64,000 bases of DNA from contig CANHRG010000002.1 in the NCBI GenBank assembly GCA_947463785.1, forward strand, positions 186,001 to 250,000, written 5' to 3'. Under the pieces are notes generated by a model that saw only the letters and a program-made list of their open reading frames with translations, was not told the DNA's origin and searched no databases. The DNA is from Sphingobacteriaceae bacterium (GTDB lineage Bacteria > Bacteroidota > Bacteroidia > Sphingobacteriales > Sphingobacteriaceae). This document shows, piece after piece, positions 37,257-46,551 of this stretch (position 1 is its first letter; each line of letters begins with the position of its first letter). The position numbers and the translations under genes were made by a program.

Positions 37257-38498
37257 TCATAAACCGGTGCCGCCACTGGTTTCTACATAATCCAAATCCT
37301 TGCCATAGGTTTCATCCAATTGCCAAAGTGCCCAATACGCAATTATAACCGTCAAAGTTCCTGCCAATAAAGCGGCATTAATGATACCCAATTCTGCTCT
37401 GAAATAGGTAAAAAGTGAACTTACCAAGATGAGTGAACCACGTACAAAATTGGGAACCGTAGTGGTAACAGTTGCTCGTAAATTGGTGCCAAACTGTTCG
37501 GAAGCCATGGTTACAAACACAACCCAATAACCGGTTGCCAAACCAAAATATACACAGAGTGCGTAAAAAGCATTGGCTGAAAGCCCGTCAGAAAGGAGAA
37601 AAAAGAGGATTCCAGCGTAAGTAAATGTTAGAAAAGCAAAAACCACTTTTTTACGAGTTTTGAAAACCTGACTCAAGAAACCGGTGAGGAAATCGCCTAA
37701 GGCGATACCGACGTAGGTAAACATAATTCCCTTGCCCGATTCGATAGGTTCCTGGATACCCAATGGTTTTGCAAAATCGCTGGCTATGTTAACCAAGATT
37801 CCTACAACAAACCAAACTGGTACAGCTATTAAAATACTGAATAGGTATTTTTTGAATCGAGCTTTATTAGTAAAAAGCATCAAGAAGTCACCTTTTCTAA
37901 CTTCATGGGTTTTAATTTTTGCAAACATTCCAGATTCTATTACACCAATTCGCAGTACCAACAACAATAAACCGAGTCCACCACCAACATAATAAGCAAC
38001 CCGCCAATCAAAGCTGGCACCCACGAAATAGGCTGCAACTGCACCCATTAAGCCTACACCGGCAACTACCATACTCCCATACCCTCGATTTTCTTTGCTC
38101 ATTGTTTCGCTGATCAATGTAATGCCGGCTCCCAATTCTCCAGCCAATCCTACCCCAGCTATAAACCTGAGCGGTGCATACCAGCTAATATCTTGTATTG
38201 CTCCATTCGCCAAATTAGCCAACGAATACATCAAGATAGATCCAAAAAGCACATATAAACGTCCTTTTTTATCGCCAAGGATACCCCAAATAATTCCGCC
38301 AATTAACAAACCGGCCATCTGCCAGTTTACCAAGGTTAAACTGGTGTTCGTCAACTGCTCAGCGCTAACTCCTAGATCCATCAAACTCTTATTTTTCACG
38401 ATCAGAAAAAGGAGCAAATCGTAGATATCTACAAAATAGCCAAGTGCAGCCACCATGACGAGCAAAAAGATATTTCTGGATGATTCAGCCTGTTTCAT
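37257..38498 (-). CDS. MFS transporter
   Basis: The protein (413 residues from ATG 38498) has about twelve predicted helices and the MFS loop motif GDKKGRLYVLFGS after the second helix. The region after helix 4 (GELGAGITLISETMSKENRGYG) resembles metabolite:proton symporters of the sugar/organic-acid type. The substrate is unknown. Frame start 38504 is TTG; the ATG two codons later is preferred. It is 64 bases upstream of hemF on the same strand, so a shared transcript is possible but weakly supported. Confidence 0.87.
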   Translation of the reverse strand: MKQAESSRNIFLLVMVAALGYFVDIYDLLLFLIVKNKSLMDLGVSAEQLTNTSLTLVNWQMAGLLIGGIIWGILGDKKGRLYVLFGSILMYSLANLANGAIQDISWYAPLRFIAGVGLAGELGAGITLISETMSKENRGYGSMVVAGVGLMGAVAAYFVGASFDWRVAYYVGGGLGLLLLVLRIGVIESGMFAKIKTHEVRKGDFLMLFTNKARFKKYLFSILIAVPVWFVVGILVNIASDFAKPLGIQEPIESGKGIMFTYVGIALGDFLTGFLSQVFKTRKKVVFAFLTFTYAGILFFLLSDGLSANAFYALCVYFGLATGYWVVFVTMASEQFGTNLRATVTTTVPNFVRGSLILVSSLFTYFRAELGIINAALLAGTLTVIIAYWALWQLDETYGKDLDYVETSGGTGL

Positions 38499-38626
38499 AG
38501 TCAAGTTTTTGTCTTACAAACATGTACAACAGTTGGCAAAATATCAAATATGCCTTACGATTGTTTGAATTAATGCTTTTAAATTATTAGTTTTAAGACA
38601 AGTACACCAATCACTCCCTTTAAAAC

Positions 38627-39784
38627 ATGGAAAATTTTACCCGATTCAACCCAACCAAACTGATTTTTGGTAAAGGGGTTGTAGATCATATTTGCGATGA
38701 GGTTTCTCCTGTGGGAAAAAGGGCAATTATCGTGATTGGAAAGGGTTCGGTTAAAGCAAGTGGTTTATACGCCAGATTGGTTTCTCTACTTAACATGTGC
38801 AGCATTGAGCATGTTACTTATGAAGGAATAAAGTCAAATCCAATTTACCAGGATGCTGACAATGCGGTTCAGTTGGCTAAAGATTTTGGCGCAGATATGA
38901 TTATTGCAGTTGGCGGTGGATCGGTAATTGATACGGCTAAAGCTGTTGCTATGGGCTACTATGTAGAACATTCTGTTTGGGACTTTTACTTACAAAAAGC
39001 GAAACCTGTAAAGGCATTGCCCGTTTTTACCATTTTAACTTTAGCTGCCACTGGAACTGAAATGAATCCATTTACCGTGTTGCAAGACACAGAAAATGGT
39101 TCGAAACGTGGTTATGGCCATCCGCTGCTACATCCTAAAGCATCTTTTCTAGATCCAACTTTTACCACTACTGTTCCAGCCAATTATACTGCTTATGGTG
39201 TTTCGGATCTGATTGCACATTGTTTAGAGCAGTTTTTTGGTTCTGGTAACTCTCCCCTAACCGATTTACATACCGCTGCCGTAATTAAACTGGCAGTCGA
39301 ATACGGTTTTAAAGTGAAAGAACAAGCAAATGATTACGATACACGGGCAAACATTATGTGGCTCGCTACCAATGCCCTAAATGGCTCACTTACTGCTGGA
39401 AAAAATTCCGGAGATTGGGCATGCCATGGGTTTGAGCATTCCTTGAGTGTCTTGTTTGATATTCCGCATGGGGCCGGCTTATCGATCGTTTTTCCGGCTT
39501 GGTTAAAATACCATCAGAAGCAACTACAGCAAAAATTGTGTTTCTTGGCAAAACAGGTATTTGAAATTGAAACAGGAAAGCCAGAGCAAGATGCTTCCGC
39601 ATTTATTGATCGTCTCGAACTATTTTTTCAGGAAATCAATACTCCAATACGTTTAAGCCAAGTAAACATCTTACCGAGCTCAAAAGCAGAAATTTTAGCT
39701 AATTTCAAGCTAAACAAAGTCAACGGACAAGTGTATAAGCTCACAGAGCAAGATCACGAAGCAATTCTTGATTTTATGTGGTAA
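38627..39784 (+). CDS. Iron-containing alcohol dehydrogenase, YqhD/BDH type
   Basis: The 385-residue enzyme matches NADPH-dependent aldehyde reductases such as E. coli YqhD (387 residues). The nucleotide motif GGGS is at 96-99. Metal ligands fall at Asp194, His198, His267 and His281, the same residue numbers I recall for YqhD. It probably reduces short-chain or toxic aldehydes in the cytoplasm. The last codons overlap the next frame, so a downstream unit of four plus-strand genes may start here. A degenerate -7 element (TAGTTTTA) lies upstream. Confidence 0.92.
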   Translation: MENFTRFNPTKLIFGKGVVDHICDEVSPVGKRAIIVIGKGSVKASGLYARLVSLLNMCSIEHVTYEGIKSNPIYQDADNAVQLAKDFGADMIIAVGGGSVIDTAKAVAMGYYVEHSVWDFYLQKAKPVKALPVFTILTLAATGTEMNPFTVLQDTENGSKRGYGHPLLHPKASFLDPTFTTTVPANYTAYGVSDLIAHCLEQFFGSGNSPLTDLHTAAVIKLAVEYGFKVKEQANDYDTRANIMWLATNALNGSLTAGKNSGDWACHGFEHSLSVLFDIPHGAGLSIVFPAWLKYHQKQLQQKLCFLAKQVFEIETGKPEQDASAFIDRLELFFQEINTPIRLSQVNILPSSKAEILANFKLNKVNGQVYKLTEQDHEAILDFMW

Positions 39785-39825
39785 GAAGTAGAAGTTCTGC
39801 TGTTTTTTCTGATATTCGTAAAATC

Positions 39826-40311
39826 ATGCTACTTTCTGAAAACACCCTAAAATGGGTAATGCGCTTATACCCACCCTTGTTTTTTCAACGTATTTGGGTA
39901 ATCCGTTTTGATAAAGATTTCAGGGGCGTAGAAGTGAAGATTAATCACAGTTTTTTAAACAAAAACTACAACAAGTCTATATTTGGCGGCACTATTTTCG
40001 CTGCTTCAGACCCATTCTACGCTATACTTTTTGATCAGGTTCTGCAACGACGCGGTTTTAAAACCCGGGTTTGGCTTAAAAGTGCTCAAATCCAATACCT
40101 AAAACCCGGCCGTTCCACGCTCTATTTTAAAATTGCCATAAGTGATGAAGATTTGGCTGAGGCTGAAGAGGCATTGCATACCGTAGGTAAATACGTCAAG
40201 TCTTTTCCCATAGAGATTTACACCAAACAAGGTGAATTATGCGCCAGGGTTCAAAACGAAATTTACATTAGAAATTTGCACAAAGGCGAAAAAGATATTG
40301 TAGCTTATTAA
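39826..40311 (+). CDS. DUF4442/YiiD-like hotdog-fold protein
   Basis: The 161-residue protein (from ATG 39826) looks like a DUF4442 hotdog thioesterase relative: an N-terminal helix LKWVMRLYPPLFFQ, the strand GVEVKIN, and SIFGGTIFAASDPFYAILF in place of the usual hotdog helix. The frame also opens at 39778, overlapping the dehydrogenase stop, but that adds a Ser/Arg-rich tail with no family match. No catalytic residue can be assigned. It is probably a thioesterase-like enzyme of unknown substrate. Confidence 0.75.
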   Translation: MLLSENTLKWVMRLYPPLFFQRIWVIRFDKDFRGVEVKINHSFLNKNYNKSIFGGTIFAASDPFYAILFDQVLQRRGFKTRVWLKSAQIQYLKPGRSTLYFKIAISDEDLAEAEEALHTVGKYVKSFPIEIYTKQGELCARVQNEIYIRNLHKGEKDIVAY

Positions 40312-40322
40312 AGTATAAATAC

Positions 40323-40949
40323 ATGAATATTAAGTCTTTAATATTTAATGGTGAAGGTGTTACTTTAGATTTCAAGAAGACCATAACGAGCTGTGAGAAG
40401 ATTGCTCGAACCATGGTTTCTTTTGCGAATAATAAAGGTGGGCGGTTATTAATTGGTGTGGCAGATGACGGACGGATTGTAGGAGTAAAATCTGAGGAAG
40501 AGGAAAAATATATGATTACACAAGCCGCACATTTATACTCCAGACCTGCTTTAGAGCCTATTTTTGAAGAAGTCTATATCGACGATAAAGTAGTTTTAGT
40601 TGTTGAAATACCTGAAAGTGATACTAAACCCCATTATGCGTTAGGAGACGATAAAAAATGGTGGGTTTATATCCGAGTAAACGATAAAAGCGTTTTGGCC
40701 AGTAAAATTGTGGTTGATGTACTAAAACGCTCTAGTAGTGAGCATGGTGTTTTACTGCAGTACTCTGATAAAGAACGTGAATTACTGCATTACCTGGCAA
40801 ATAACGAACGAATTACAGCGAAAGAATACAGCAAACTATTCAAGTTATCGCGTAGAAGTTCAAATCGTATACTGGTAAACCTGATTTTAACGGGTGTAAT
40901 ACAATTACACACTACTGAAAAAGAAGAATATTACACAGCCGCCTCTTGA
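40323..40949 (+). CDS. AlbA_2 (Schlafen AAA_4) domain protein with winged-helix tail
   Basis: The 208-residue protein has an AlbA_2 domain (about 10-130: EGVTLDFKKT, then SFANNKGGRLLIGVADDGRIVGV) and a C-terminal winged helix-turn-helix (about 150-205: KEYSKLFKLSRRSSNRIL). This layout is found in stand-alone putative DNA-binding regulators. It sits 11 bases after the DUF4442 gene and one base before the MATE gene, so it may regulate its own operon. The Schlafen similarity is only to the nucleic-acid-binding fold. Confidence 0.82.
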   Translation: MNIKSLIFNGEGVTLDFKKTITSCEKIARTMVSFANNKGGRLLIGVADDGRIVGVKSEEEEKYMITQAAHLYSRPALEPIFEEVYIDDKVVLVVEIPESDTKPHYALGDDKKWWVYIRVNDKSVLASKIVVDVLKRSSSEHGVLLQYSDKERELLHYLANNERITAKEYSKLFKLSRRSSNRILVNLILTGVIQLHTTEKEEYYTAAS

Positions 40950-40950
40950 T

Positions 40951-42306
40951 TTGAAAAAACTTTACTCAACATACAAACCGCACTACCAAACCAATTTAAA
41001 ACTGGCCATTCCGGTGGTGATTTCGCAATTGGGACATACACTGGTACATACAGCTGATAGCGTCATTATTGGTCATTTTGCCGGAACTATTCCATTGGCG
41101 GCGGTCTCTTTGGTGAATAGCTTGTTCACCTTGGTTTTGGTTATCGGTATAGGTATTTCGTATGGAATCACTCCCTTAATTGCCCAGGAAAACGGCCAAA
41201 AAAACTTTTCAGAGTGCGGCAAGTTACTTTTTAATAGTTTAATTATTAGTGCCATCACCGGACTTGTACTCTTTATGGCCATCTATTTCGGTACTATGGC
41301 CGCCATTGACCATTTGAATCAAACACCGGAGGTAGTTGAACAAGCTAAACCCTTTTTGGCTTTGCTGGGCGTTTCGATCGTCCCTTTGATGTTCTTCATG
41401 ACCATAAAACAGTTTGCCGAAGGTTTAGGATTTACCAAACAAGCAATGTACATCTCCATTTGGGGTAACATTCTCAATATTGTTCTGGGTATCATTTTTG
41501 TAAAAGGAATGTTTGGAATATCACCAATGGGTGTGAGAGGTGTAGGATTAGCTACATTAATAGATCGAACTGTTATGGCGATTGTAATGGCCACTTATGT
41601 ATTTCGTTCTAAACACTTTACCGAGTATTTAAAAGAATTTGGCAGAGCTCATTTCAATAAATTACGCTGTATTAAAATTTTGAAGATTGGCACACCCGTT
41701 GCCCTGCAATATACTTTTGAAATTAGTGCCTTTAGCGGTGCGGCCATCCTGATGGGCACTTTAGGTGCTACTCAGCAAGCTGCACACCAAGTGGCTATCA
41801 ATATGGCTGCCATGACGTATATGATGGCTAGTGGAATTTCTGCTGCTGCCGCTATTAAAAGCGGCAATAATTTTGGCAAAAAAGATTTCTTAGAATTACG
41901 GCTTTCTGCTATATCCAGTTACCATATTGTTTTAGTCTTCATGACGTTAACAGCCATGCTCTTCGTTGTATTCAATGCTTATTTGCCTTATTTATACACC
42001 GAAGACTTGAGCGTAATTGCTATTGCTTCTCAATTACTCATCATAGCCGGATTTTTTCAGCTATTTGATGGCACACAAGTAGTTGGTTTAGGCGTATTAA
42101 GAGGCATGGGAGATGTAAACATTCCCACGCTCTTTACTTTTGTTGCCTATTGGGTGGTTGGATTACCGGCAGCCTATTTCTTGGGTATTATTCAGCACCA
42201 AGGAGCAACAGGAATTTGGTATGGCTTAACCCTGGGTCTATTGGTATCCTCTGCCCTACTGTTTATGCGCTTTCAATATTTTAGCCGGAAACTGCTAACG
42301 AATTAA
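40951..42306 (+). CDS. MATE family efflux transporter
   Basis: The 451-residue protein has about twelve helices in two MatE repeats. Typical segments are LAIPVVISQLGHTLVHTAD near the N terminus and GVRGVGLATLIDRTVMA in the middle. It probably exports cationic drugs using a Na+ or H+ gradient. The start is TTG one base after the AlbA_2 stop; no ATG precedes the conserved region. Its stop is 5 bases from the convergent argS stop with no hairpin between. Confidence 0.9.
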   Translation: MKKLYSTYKPHYQTNLKLAIPVVISQLGHTLVHTADSVIIGHFAGTIPLAAVSLVNSLFTLVLVIGIGISYGITPLIAQENGQKNFSECGKLLFNSLIISAITGLVLFMAIYFGTMAAIDHLNQTPEVVEQAKPFLALLGVSIVPLMFFMTIKQFAEGLGFTKQAMYISIWGNILNIVLGIIFVKGMFGISPMGVRGVGLATLIDRTVMAIVMATYVFRSKHFTEYLKEFGRAHFNKLRCIKILKIGTPVALQYTFEISAFSGAAILMGTLGATQQAAHQVAINMAAMTYMMASGISAAAAIKSGNNFGKKDFLELRLSAISSYHIVLVFMTLTAMLFVVFNAYLPYLYTEDLSVIAIASQLLIIAGFFQLFDGTQVVGLGVLRGMGDVNIPTLFTFVAYWVVGLPAAYFLGIIQHQGATGIWYGLTLGLLVSSALLFMRFQYFSRKLLTN

Positions 42307-42311
42307 GTAAA

Positions 42312-44093
42312 CTACATCCGCTCAGGCACCTGAATACCTAACAATCCCATACCTTTTTTAAGCACTGCAGCTGTTGCAGCGGAGAGTGACAAACGGAAGT
42401 GTTTAACAAGGGTATCTTCCGATTTGAGAATCGGTTCTTCGTGGTAAAATTTATTGTAAAGTTTCGCCAGTTCGTAAACATAGTTGGCAATTAAAGCCGG
42501 ACTGTGTTCTTGAGCTGCATTTTCTACTACAGCTGGATAATTGGCTAAGGAAACCAATAAATCTCGTTCGGTATCGGCTAGATTGCCTGAATATTGAAGT
42601 TCAGTTTGTTCGTTGTAAGCCGCTTTACTCAAAACAGAACAAATCCGGGCATGAGTATATTGAATGAAAGGTCCGGTGTTACCCTGGAAATCAATAGACT
42701 CATTTGGATCAAACAATAGGCGTTTTTTGGGTTCGACCTTGAGTAAGAAATATTTCAAAGCACCCATTCCAATCATCTGATAAAGCTTGGTTTTTTCTTC
42801 TTCAGAAAATCCATCCACTTTACCCAATTCTTCGGTGCGTTGTTTGGCGGTGGCCACCATTTCGTCAATCAGATCATCGGCATCAACTACAGTTCCCTCA
42901 CGCGACTTCATTTTCCCGCTAGGTAAATCAACCATACCGTAAGAGAGGTGATACAATCCCTTAGCCCAGCTTTTGCCAAGTTTTTCTAGAATCAAGAATA
43001 AAACCTTGAAGTGGTAATCCTGCTCGTTACCCACTACATAAATAGACTCATCCATGCCGAAATCGTCGTATTTAAGTTGTGCAGTGCCTAAATCTTGAGT
43101 GATGTAAACAGATGTACCATCGGCACGTAAAACCAATTTTTCATCTAAGCCATCGGCGGTCAGATCAATCCAAACCGAACCATCTGGTTTTTTGAAGAAA
43201 ACTCCTTTTGAAAGGCCTTCTTCAATAATATCCTTACCCAACAAATAGGTATCAGATTCGTAATAAAATTTCTTAAAATCGACTCCGAGTTTAGCATACG
43301 TTTGTTCAAAGCCCGCATACACCCAGCCATTCATCTTCTTCCACAAGTCAATTACATCGGTATCGCCAGCTTCCCAGGCTTGTAACATTTCCTGAGCTTC
43401 TAAAATTAGAGGAGCATTCTTTTTGGCTTCATCCTCTGTTTGACCTTCAGCTTTTAAAAGATCTTGCTGTTTTTTGTATTCCTTATCGAAAATGACATAG
43501 TACTTCCCGACCAGGTGATCTCCCTTTAAGCCACTCGCTTCGGGTGTTTCACCGTTTCCGAATTTCTGCCAAGCCAACATCGATTTACAAATGTGGATAC
43601 CACGATCGTTTACCAGGTTCGCTTTGATTACCTCATTGCCATTTGCAGCTAGAATTTCTGCAACGGAAAATCCCAATAAGTTGTTACGGATGTGACCCAA
43701 ATGCAGTGGCTTATTGGTATTTGGCGATGAATATTCAACCATAACCTTGCGGCCATTGGCTTGAGCTTTTCCAAAATTTGGATTTAAATAAGCTGATTTA
43801 AGTTGATTAAACCAGTATTCATCCGAAATGCAAAGATTTAAAAAACCTTTAATCACATTAAACCCAACAATTTCTGGGATGTGTTCTTGCAAATAAGCGC
43901 CAATTTCTTCTCCGGTTTGCTCTGGTGATTTTTTAGATACTCGAGTAATTGGAAAAGTAACAACCGTAATTTGACCCTCAAATTCTTTACGAGTTTCTTG
44001 CAAATTGAACTGATTTTCGGCCATTTCGGCTTGGTATAAAGAAGAAACAGCTTTAGGCAGTGCAGCAAGAATTTGGGCTTCTAAGGTCATCAT
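42312..44093 (-). CDS. argS: Arginyl-tRNA synthetase
   Basis: The 593-residue class I synthetase has the N-terminal Add-1 domain (about 1-95), the HIGH-type motif as NKPLHLGHIRNN (HLGH 131-134), the KMSKS-type loop as GKMKSREGT, and a C-terminal helical anticodon-binding domain (about 470-593). Two Met codons open the frame and either could be used. A TAnnTTTG box overlaps the 3' end of the upstream ureohydrolase gene, so argS probably has its own promoter. Confidence 0.96.
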   Translation of the reverse strand: MMTLEAQILAALPKAVSSLYQAEMAENQFNLQETRKEFEGQITVVTFPITRVSKKSPEQTGEEIGAYLQEHIPEIVGFNVIKGFLNLCISDEYWFNQLKSAYLNPNFGKAQANGRKVMVEYSSPNTNKPLHLGHIRNNLLGFSVAEILAANGNEVIKANLVNDRGIHICKSMLAWQKFGNGETPEASGLKGDHLVGKYYVIFDKEYKKQQDLLKAEGQTEDEAKKNAPLILEAQEMLQAWEAGDTDVIDLWKKMNGWVYAGFEQTYAKLGVDFKKFYYESDTYLLGKDIIEEGLSKGVFFKKPDGSVWIDLTADGLDEKLVLRADGTSVYITQDLGTAQLKYDDFGMDESIYVVGNEQDYHFKVLFLILEKLGKSWAKGLYHLSYGMVDLPSGKMKSREGTVVDADDLIDEMVATAKQRTEELGKVDGFSEEEKTKLYQMIGMGALKYFLLKVEPKKRLLFDPNESIDFQGNTGPFIQYTHARICSVLSKAAYNEQTELQYSGNLADTERDLLVSLANYPAVVENAAQEHSPALIANYVYELAKLYNKFYHEEPILKSEDTLVKHFRLSLSAATAAVLKKGMGLLGIQVPERM

Positions 44094-44109
44094 GTGTTTA
44101 AATGGAGGG

Positions 44110-44117
44110 CAAATTTA
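44110..44117 (-). promoter_or_regulatory. -7 box for argS
   Basis: The minus strand reads TAAATTTG, an exact TAnnTTTG match, 16 bases before the argS ATG. It overlaps the stop codon of the ureohydrolase gene. Confidence 0.45.
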
Positions 44118-45062
44118 ATCGTTTAACAATGAATTTGTAGCCCTTACCAAAATTTCAAATGCATTTTCTGCCATTAAATTCTCTTTATCAAGCGTTGGGT
44201 TAACTTCAACCATCTCAAAGCAACACACTTTTTCTGAGGTCATTAAGCGGGCAATTAAGTTACCAGCCTCCCGTTCAGTCATTCCGTTAGCAACAGGGGT
44301 TCCGGTACCTTTGGAGATGGAAGAATCCATAGAATCAACATCGAAAGAAACGTAGATCAGATCGCAGTGATCTAAACCTTGTAAGGCTTCAATGGCAACA
44401 CGCTCTACCCCACGTTTTCTAATTTCAGCGGTGGTGAAATTCTTTACTTTGTGTCTTTTGAGTAGAAAACTCTCTTGCGGTTCAAAATCTCTTACGCCAA
44501 TATAAACCAGATCGTTATAGGTGATTTTAGGAACGATATTACCCACATTTTTAAGCTGAAACCAATAATTCAGGGTTTCCTGATCGGGTTTATTCACTTT
44601 CGATTCCAGGTTATCTTCATCCATTACCATGGCCACGGTCATTCCGTGCAAATTGCCGGATGGTGTGGTATAGGGTGAGTGAATATCGGCATGCGCATCA
44701 ATCCAAATAACCCCCAATTTAAGTTTAGGGAAAGCCATTCGAATACCCGAGATAGTGCCAACCGCTGTACTATGATCACCAGCCAAAACTAGCGGAAACT
44801 CGTTGTTTTTAAGCGTTTTAGAAACTTCTTCAGAAACGCGTTCGGCCATGGTGAGCACACCCGAAATACGTTTGGCATAAGCATTACCGGTTGATTCGAG
44901 TAAAAGGTGGTTTTCATTAGGTACCTCAACCGATTTATGCTTCTTAAAATAACGGCTTCCGAAATCGAGTGCGGCAATTTTAATGGCATCAACACCTAAA
45001 CTTGCACCGCGGGTTCCTGCCCCTATTTCCGACTTTACTTCAATTAACTTAATTTCTTTCAT
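44115..45062 (-). CDS. Ureohydrolase (arginase/agmatinase family)
   Basis: The 315-residue protein has the manganese ligands of the family: His97 (AGDHS), Asp122, His124 and Asp126 (DAHAD), and Asp241 and Asp243 (SFDVDSMD); catalytic-type Glu287 is in VEVNPTL. SGNLHG at 135-140 is arginase-like, and Ser135 matches human Ser137, but the position of human Asn130 is His128. It is therefore arginase-like with an altered alpha-carboxylate site. Next to an arginine decarboxylase-like gene it may be an agmatinase. It is divergent from that gene and upstream of argS. Confidence 0.87.
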   Translation of the reverse strand: MKEIKLIEVKSEIGAGTRGASLGVDAIKIAALDFGSRYFKKHKSVEVPNENHLLLESTGNAYAKRISGVLTMAERVSEEVSKTLKNNEFPLVLAGDHSTAVGTISGIRMAFPKLKLGVIWIDAHADIHSPYTTPSGNLHGMTVAMVMDEDNLESKVNKPDQETLNYWFQLKNVGNIVPKITYNDLVYIGVRDFEPQESFLLKRHKVKNFTTAEIRKRGVERVAIEALQGLDHCDLIYVSFDVDSMDSSISKGTGTPVANGMTEREAGNLIARLMTSEKVCCFEMVEVNPTLDKENLMAENAFEILVRATNSLLND

Positions 45063-45138
45063 AGTATTTTGAGGCTCCGTAAATCACTCAGCAAGCATTT
45101 AATTACAAATACTATACGCTTGATGCAATTTGCTTTTT

Positions 45139-45146
45139 TATCTTTG
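45139..45146 (+). promoter_or_regulatory. -7 box for the arginine decarboxylase-like gene
   Basis: TATCTTTG, an exact TAnnTTTG match, 16 bases before the ATG at 45163. A TTG about 16 bases further upstream (45120-45122) is a possible -33 element. Confidence 0.55.
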
Positions 45147-45162
45147 CCAAAATTAACAAAAA

Positions 45163-46551
45163 ATGCAGAGCTACGCCGAATTTCTTGACCTCAGTGTAGG
45201 TTTCCCTCAAGAAGGTTTTGAGGTTATTGATGACGAGTTGTATTTCCATGAGCTAAATTTGATGGAAATGATTGAAACGTATGGCACTCCCCTGCGTTTT
45301 ACCTACCTGCCCATCATCAGTAAAAAAATTCAGGAAGCGAAGCTGATGTTTCAAACCGCTATTGTGAAAAACAATTATCGCGGTAGCTATAAATACTGTT
45401 ATTGCACCAAAAGTTCTCATTTTCGTCACATTGTTGAAGAAGCGTTAAAAAACGACATTCACCTCGAAACTTCTTCGGCATTCGACATGCCGATGATCGA
45501 TAGTTTGGAGAAGAAAGGTGTGTTGGATAAAAATATTACGGTTATTTGTAACGGCTTTAAAACAGCTCAATACAAGCAATACATCATCGATATGTTTCAC
45601 GATGGATTCCAGAATATTATCCCGGTTTTGGATAATAAAGAGGAATTCAATGTGTATGACGATGAATTGGACATTCCATGCAGTTTAGGTATTCGAATTG
45701 CTTCTGAAGAGCAGCCCGATTCCCAATTCTATACCTCCAGATTAGGTATTCCTTTGGAAGATGTAATTGATTTTTACAAAACAAAAATTGCGTCAAACCC
45801 TAATTTTAAGGTTAAATTACTTCATTTCTTTATCAATTCCGGCATTTCAGATACACCATATTATTGGAATGAATTGGAGAAATACGTAACGCTGTATTGT
45901 CGTTTCAAAAAAATAAATCCAGACCTAAATACCTTGGATATTGGTGGTGGTATGCCTTTCAAGGATTCTTTGGTTTTCGATTTCGATTACGAATACATGG
46001 TTAATGAAATCGTAAAACGTATTAAAGAAATTTGTGCCGAGCATGAGGTTATTGAACCAGATATTATTACCGAATTCGGGAAATATACCGTTGCAGAGGC
46101 TTCCGGAATTCTTTACAAAGTTTTAGGTCGTAAGCAACAAAACGACCGCGAAAAATGGTTGATGCTAGATGGTTCGTTCATTACCAACTTACCAGATGTT
46201 TGGGCTTTGAATCAGAAATACATTTTATTGCCTATTAACAATTGGGATTCTGAATACGAACGTGTGAATTTAGGGGGTATAACTTGCGATGGGCAAGATT
46301 ATTACAACCAGGAGGCGCACATGAACAACGTTTTTATGCCAAAAACCCGTAAGGTGCAATACCTCGGCTTTTTCCATACCGGTGCTTACCAGGAAGTTTT
46401 AAGTGGATATGGTGGAATTCACCATTGCTTGTTGCCTTCACCAAAACACGTTATTATTCGTAGAAATCGAGATGAAAGCTTCAATTTTGAAGTGTTTGGA
46501 GAGGAACAAAATTCGAAACAAGTACTCAAAATATTAGGCTATACTTCCTAA
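45163..46551 (+). CDS. speA: Arginine decarboxylase-like PLP enzyme (alanine-racemase fold, short form)
   Basis: The 462-residue fold-III PLP decarboxylase has Lys83 in CTKSSH as the Schiff-base candidate, His221 to stack on PLP, DIGGGMP at 259-265 and the catalytic pair Cys375-Asp376 (TCDGQD). The phosphate motif EPGR of ornithine decarboxylases reads EFGK (304-307). At 462 residues it is far shorter than E. coli-type SpeA (about 650). Substrate arginine is inferred from the adjacent ureohydrolase and argS; lysine or a carboxynorspermidine-type substrate is less likely. Its stop abuts the convergent rluA stop. Confidence 0.78.
   Translation: MQSYAEFLDLSVGFPQEGFEVIDDELYFHELNLMEMIETYGTPLRFTYLPIISKKIQEAKLMFQTAIVKNNYRGSYKYCYCTKSSHFRHIVEEALKNDIHLETSSAFDMPMIDSLEKKGVLDKNITVICNGFKTAQYKQYIIDMFHDGFQNIIPVLDNKEEFNVYDDELDIPCSLGIRIASEEQPDSQFYTSRLGIPLEDVIDFYKTKIASNPNFKVKLLHFFINSGISDTPYYWNELEKYVTLYCRFKKINPDLNTLDIGGGMPFKDSLVFDFDYEYMVNEIVKRIKEICAEHEVIEPDIITEFGKYTVAEASGILYKVLGRKQQNDREKWLMLDGSFITNLPDVWALNQKYILLPINNWDSEYERVNLGGITCDGQDYYNQEAHMNNVFMPKTRKVQYLGFFHTGAYQEVLSGYGGIHHCLLPSPKHVIIRRNRDESFNFEVFGEEQNSKQVLKILGYTS

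Noticed and set aside
40323-40949. Schlafen-like defence system
   Set aside because: Only an AlbA_2 domain with a winged helix is present, with no nuclease, helicase or toxin partner; the neighbours are metabolic and transport genes.
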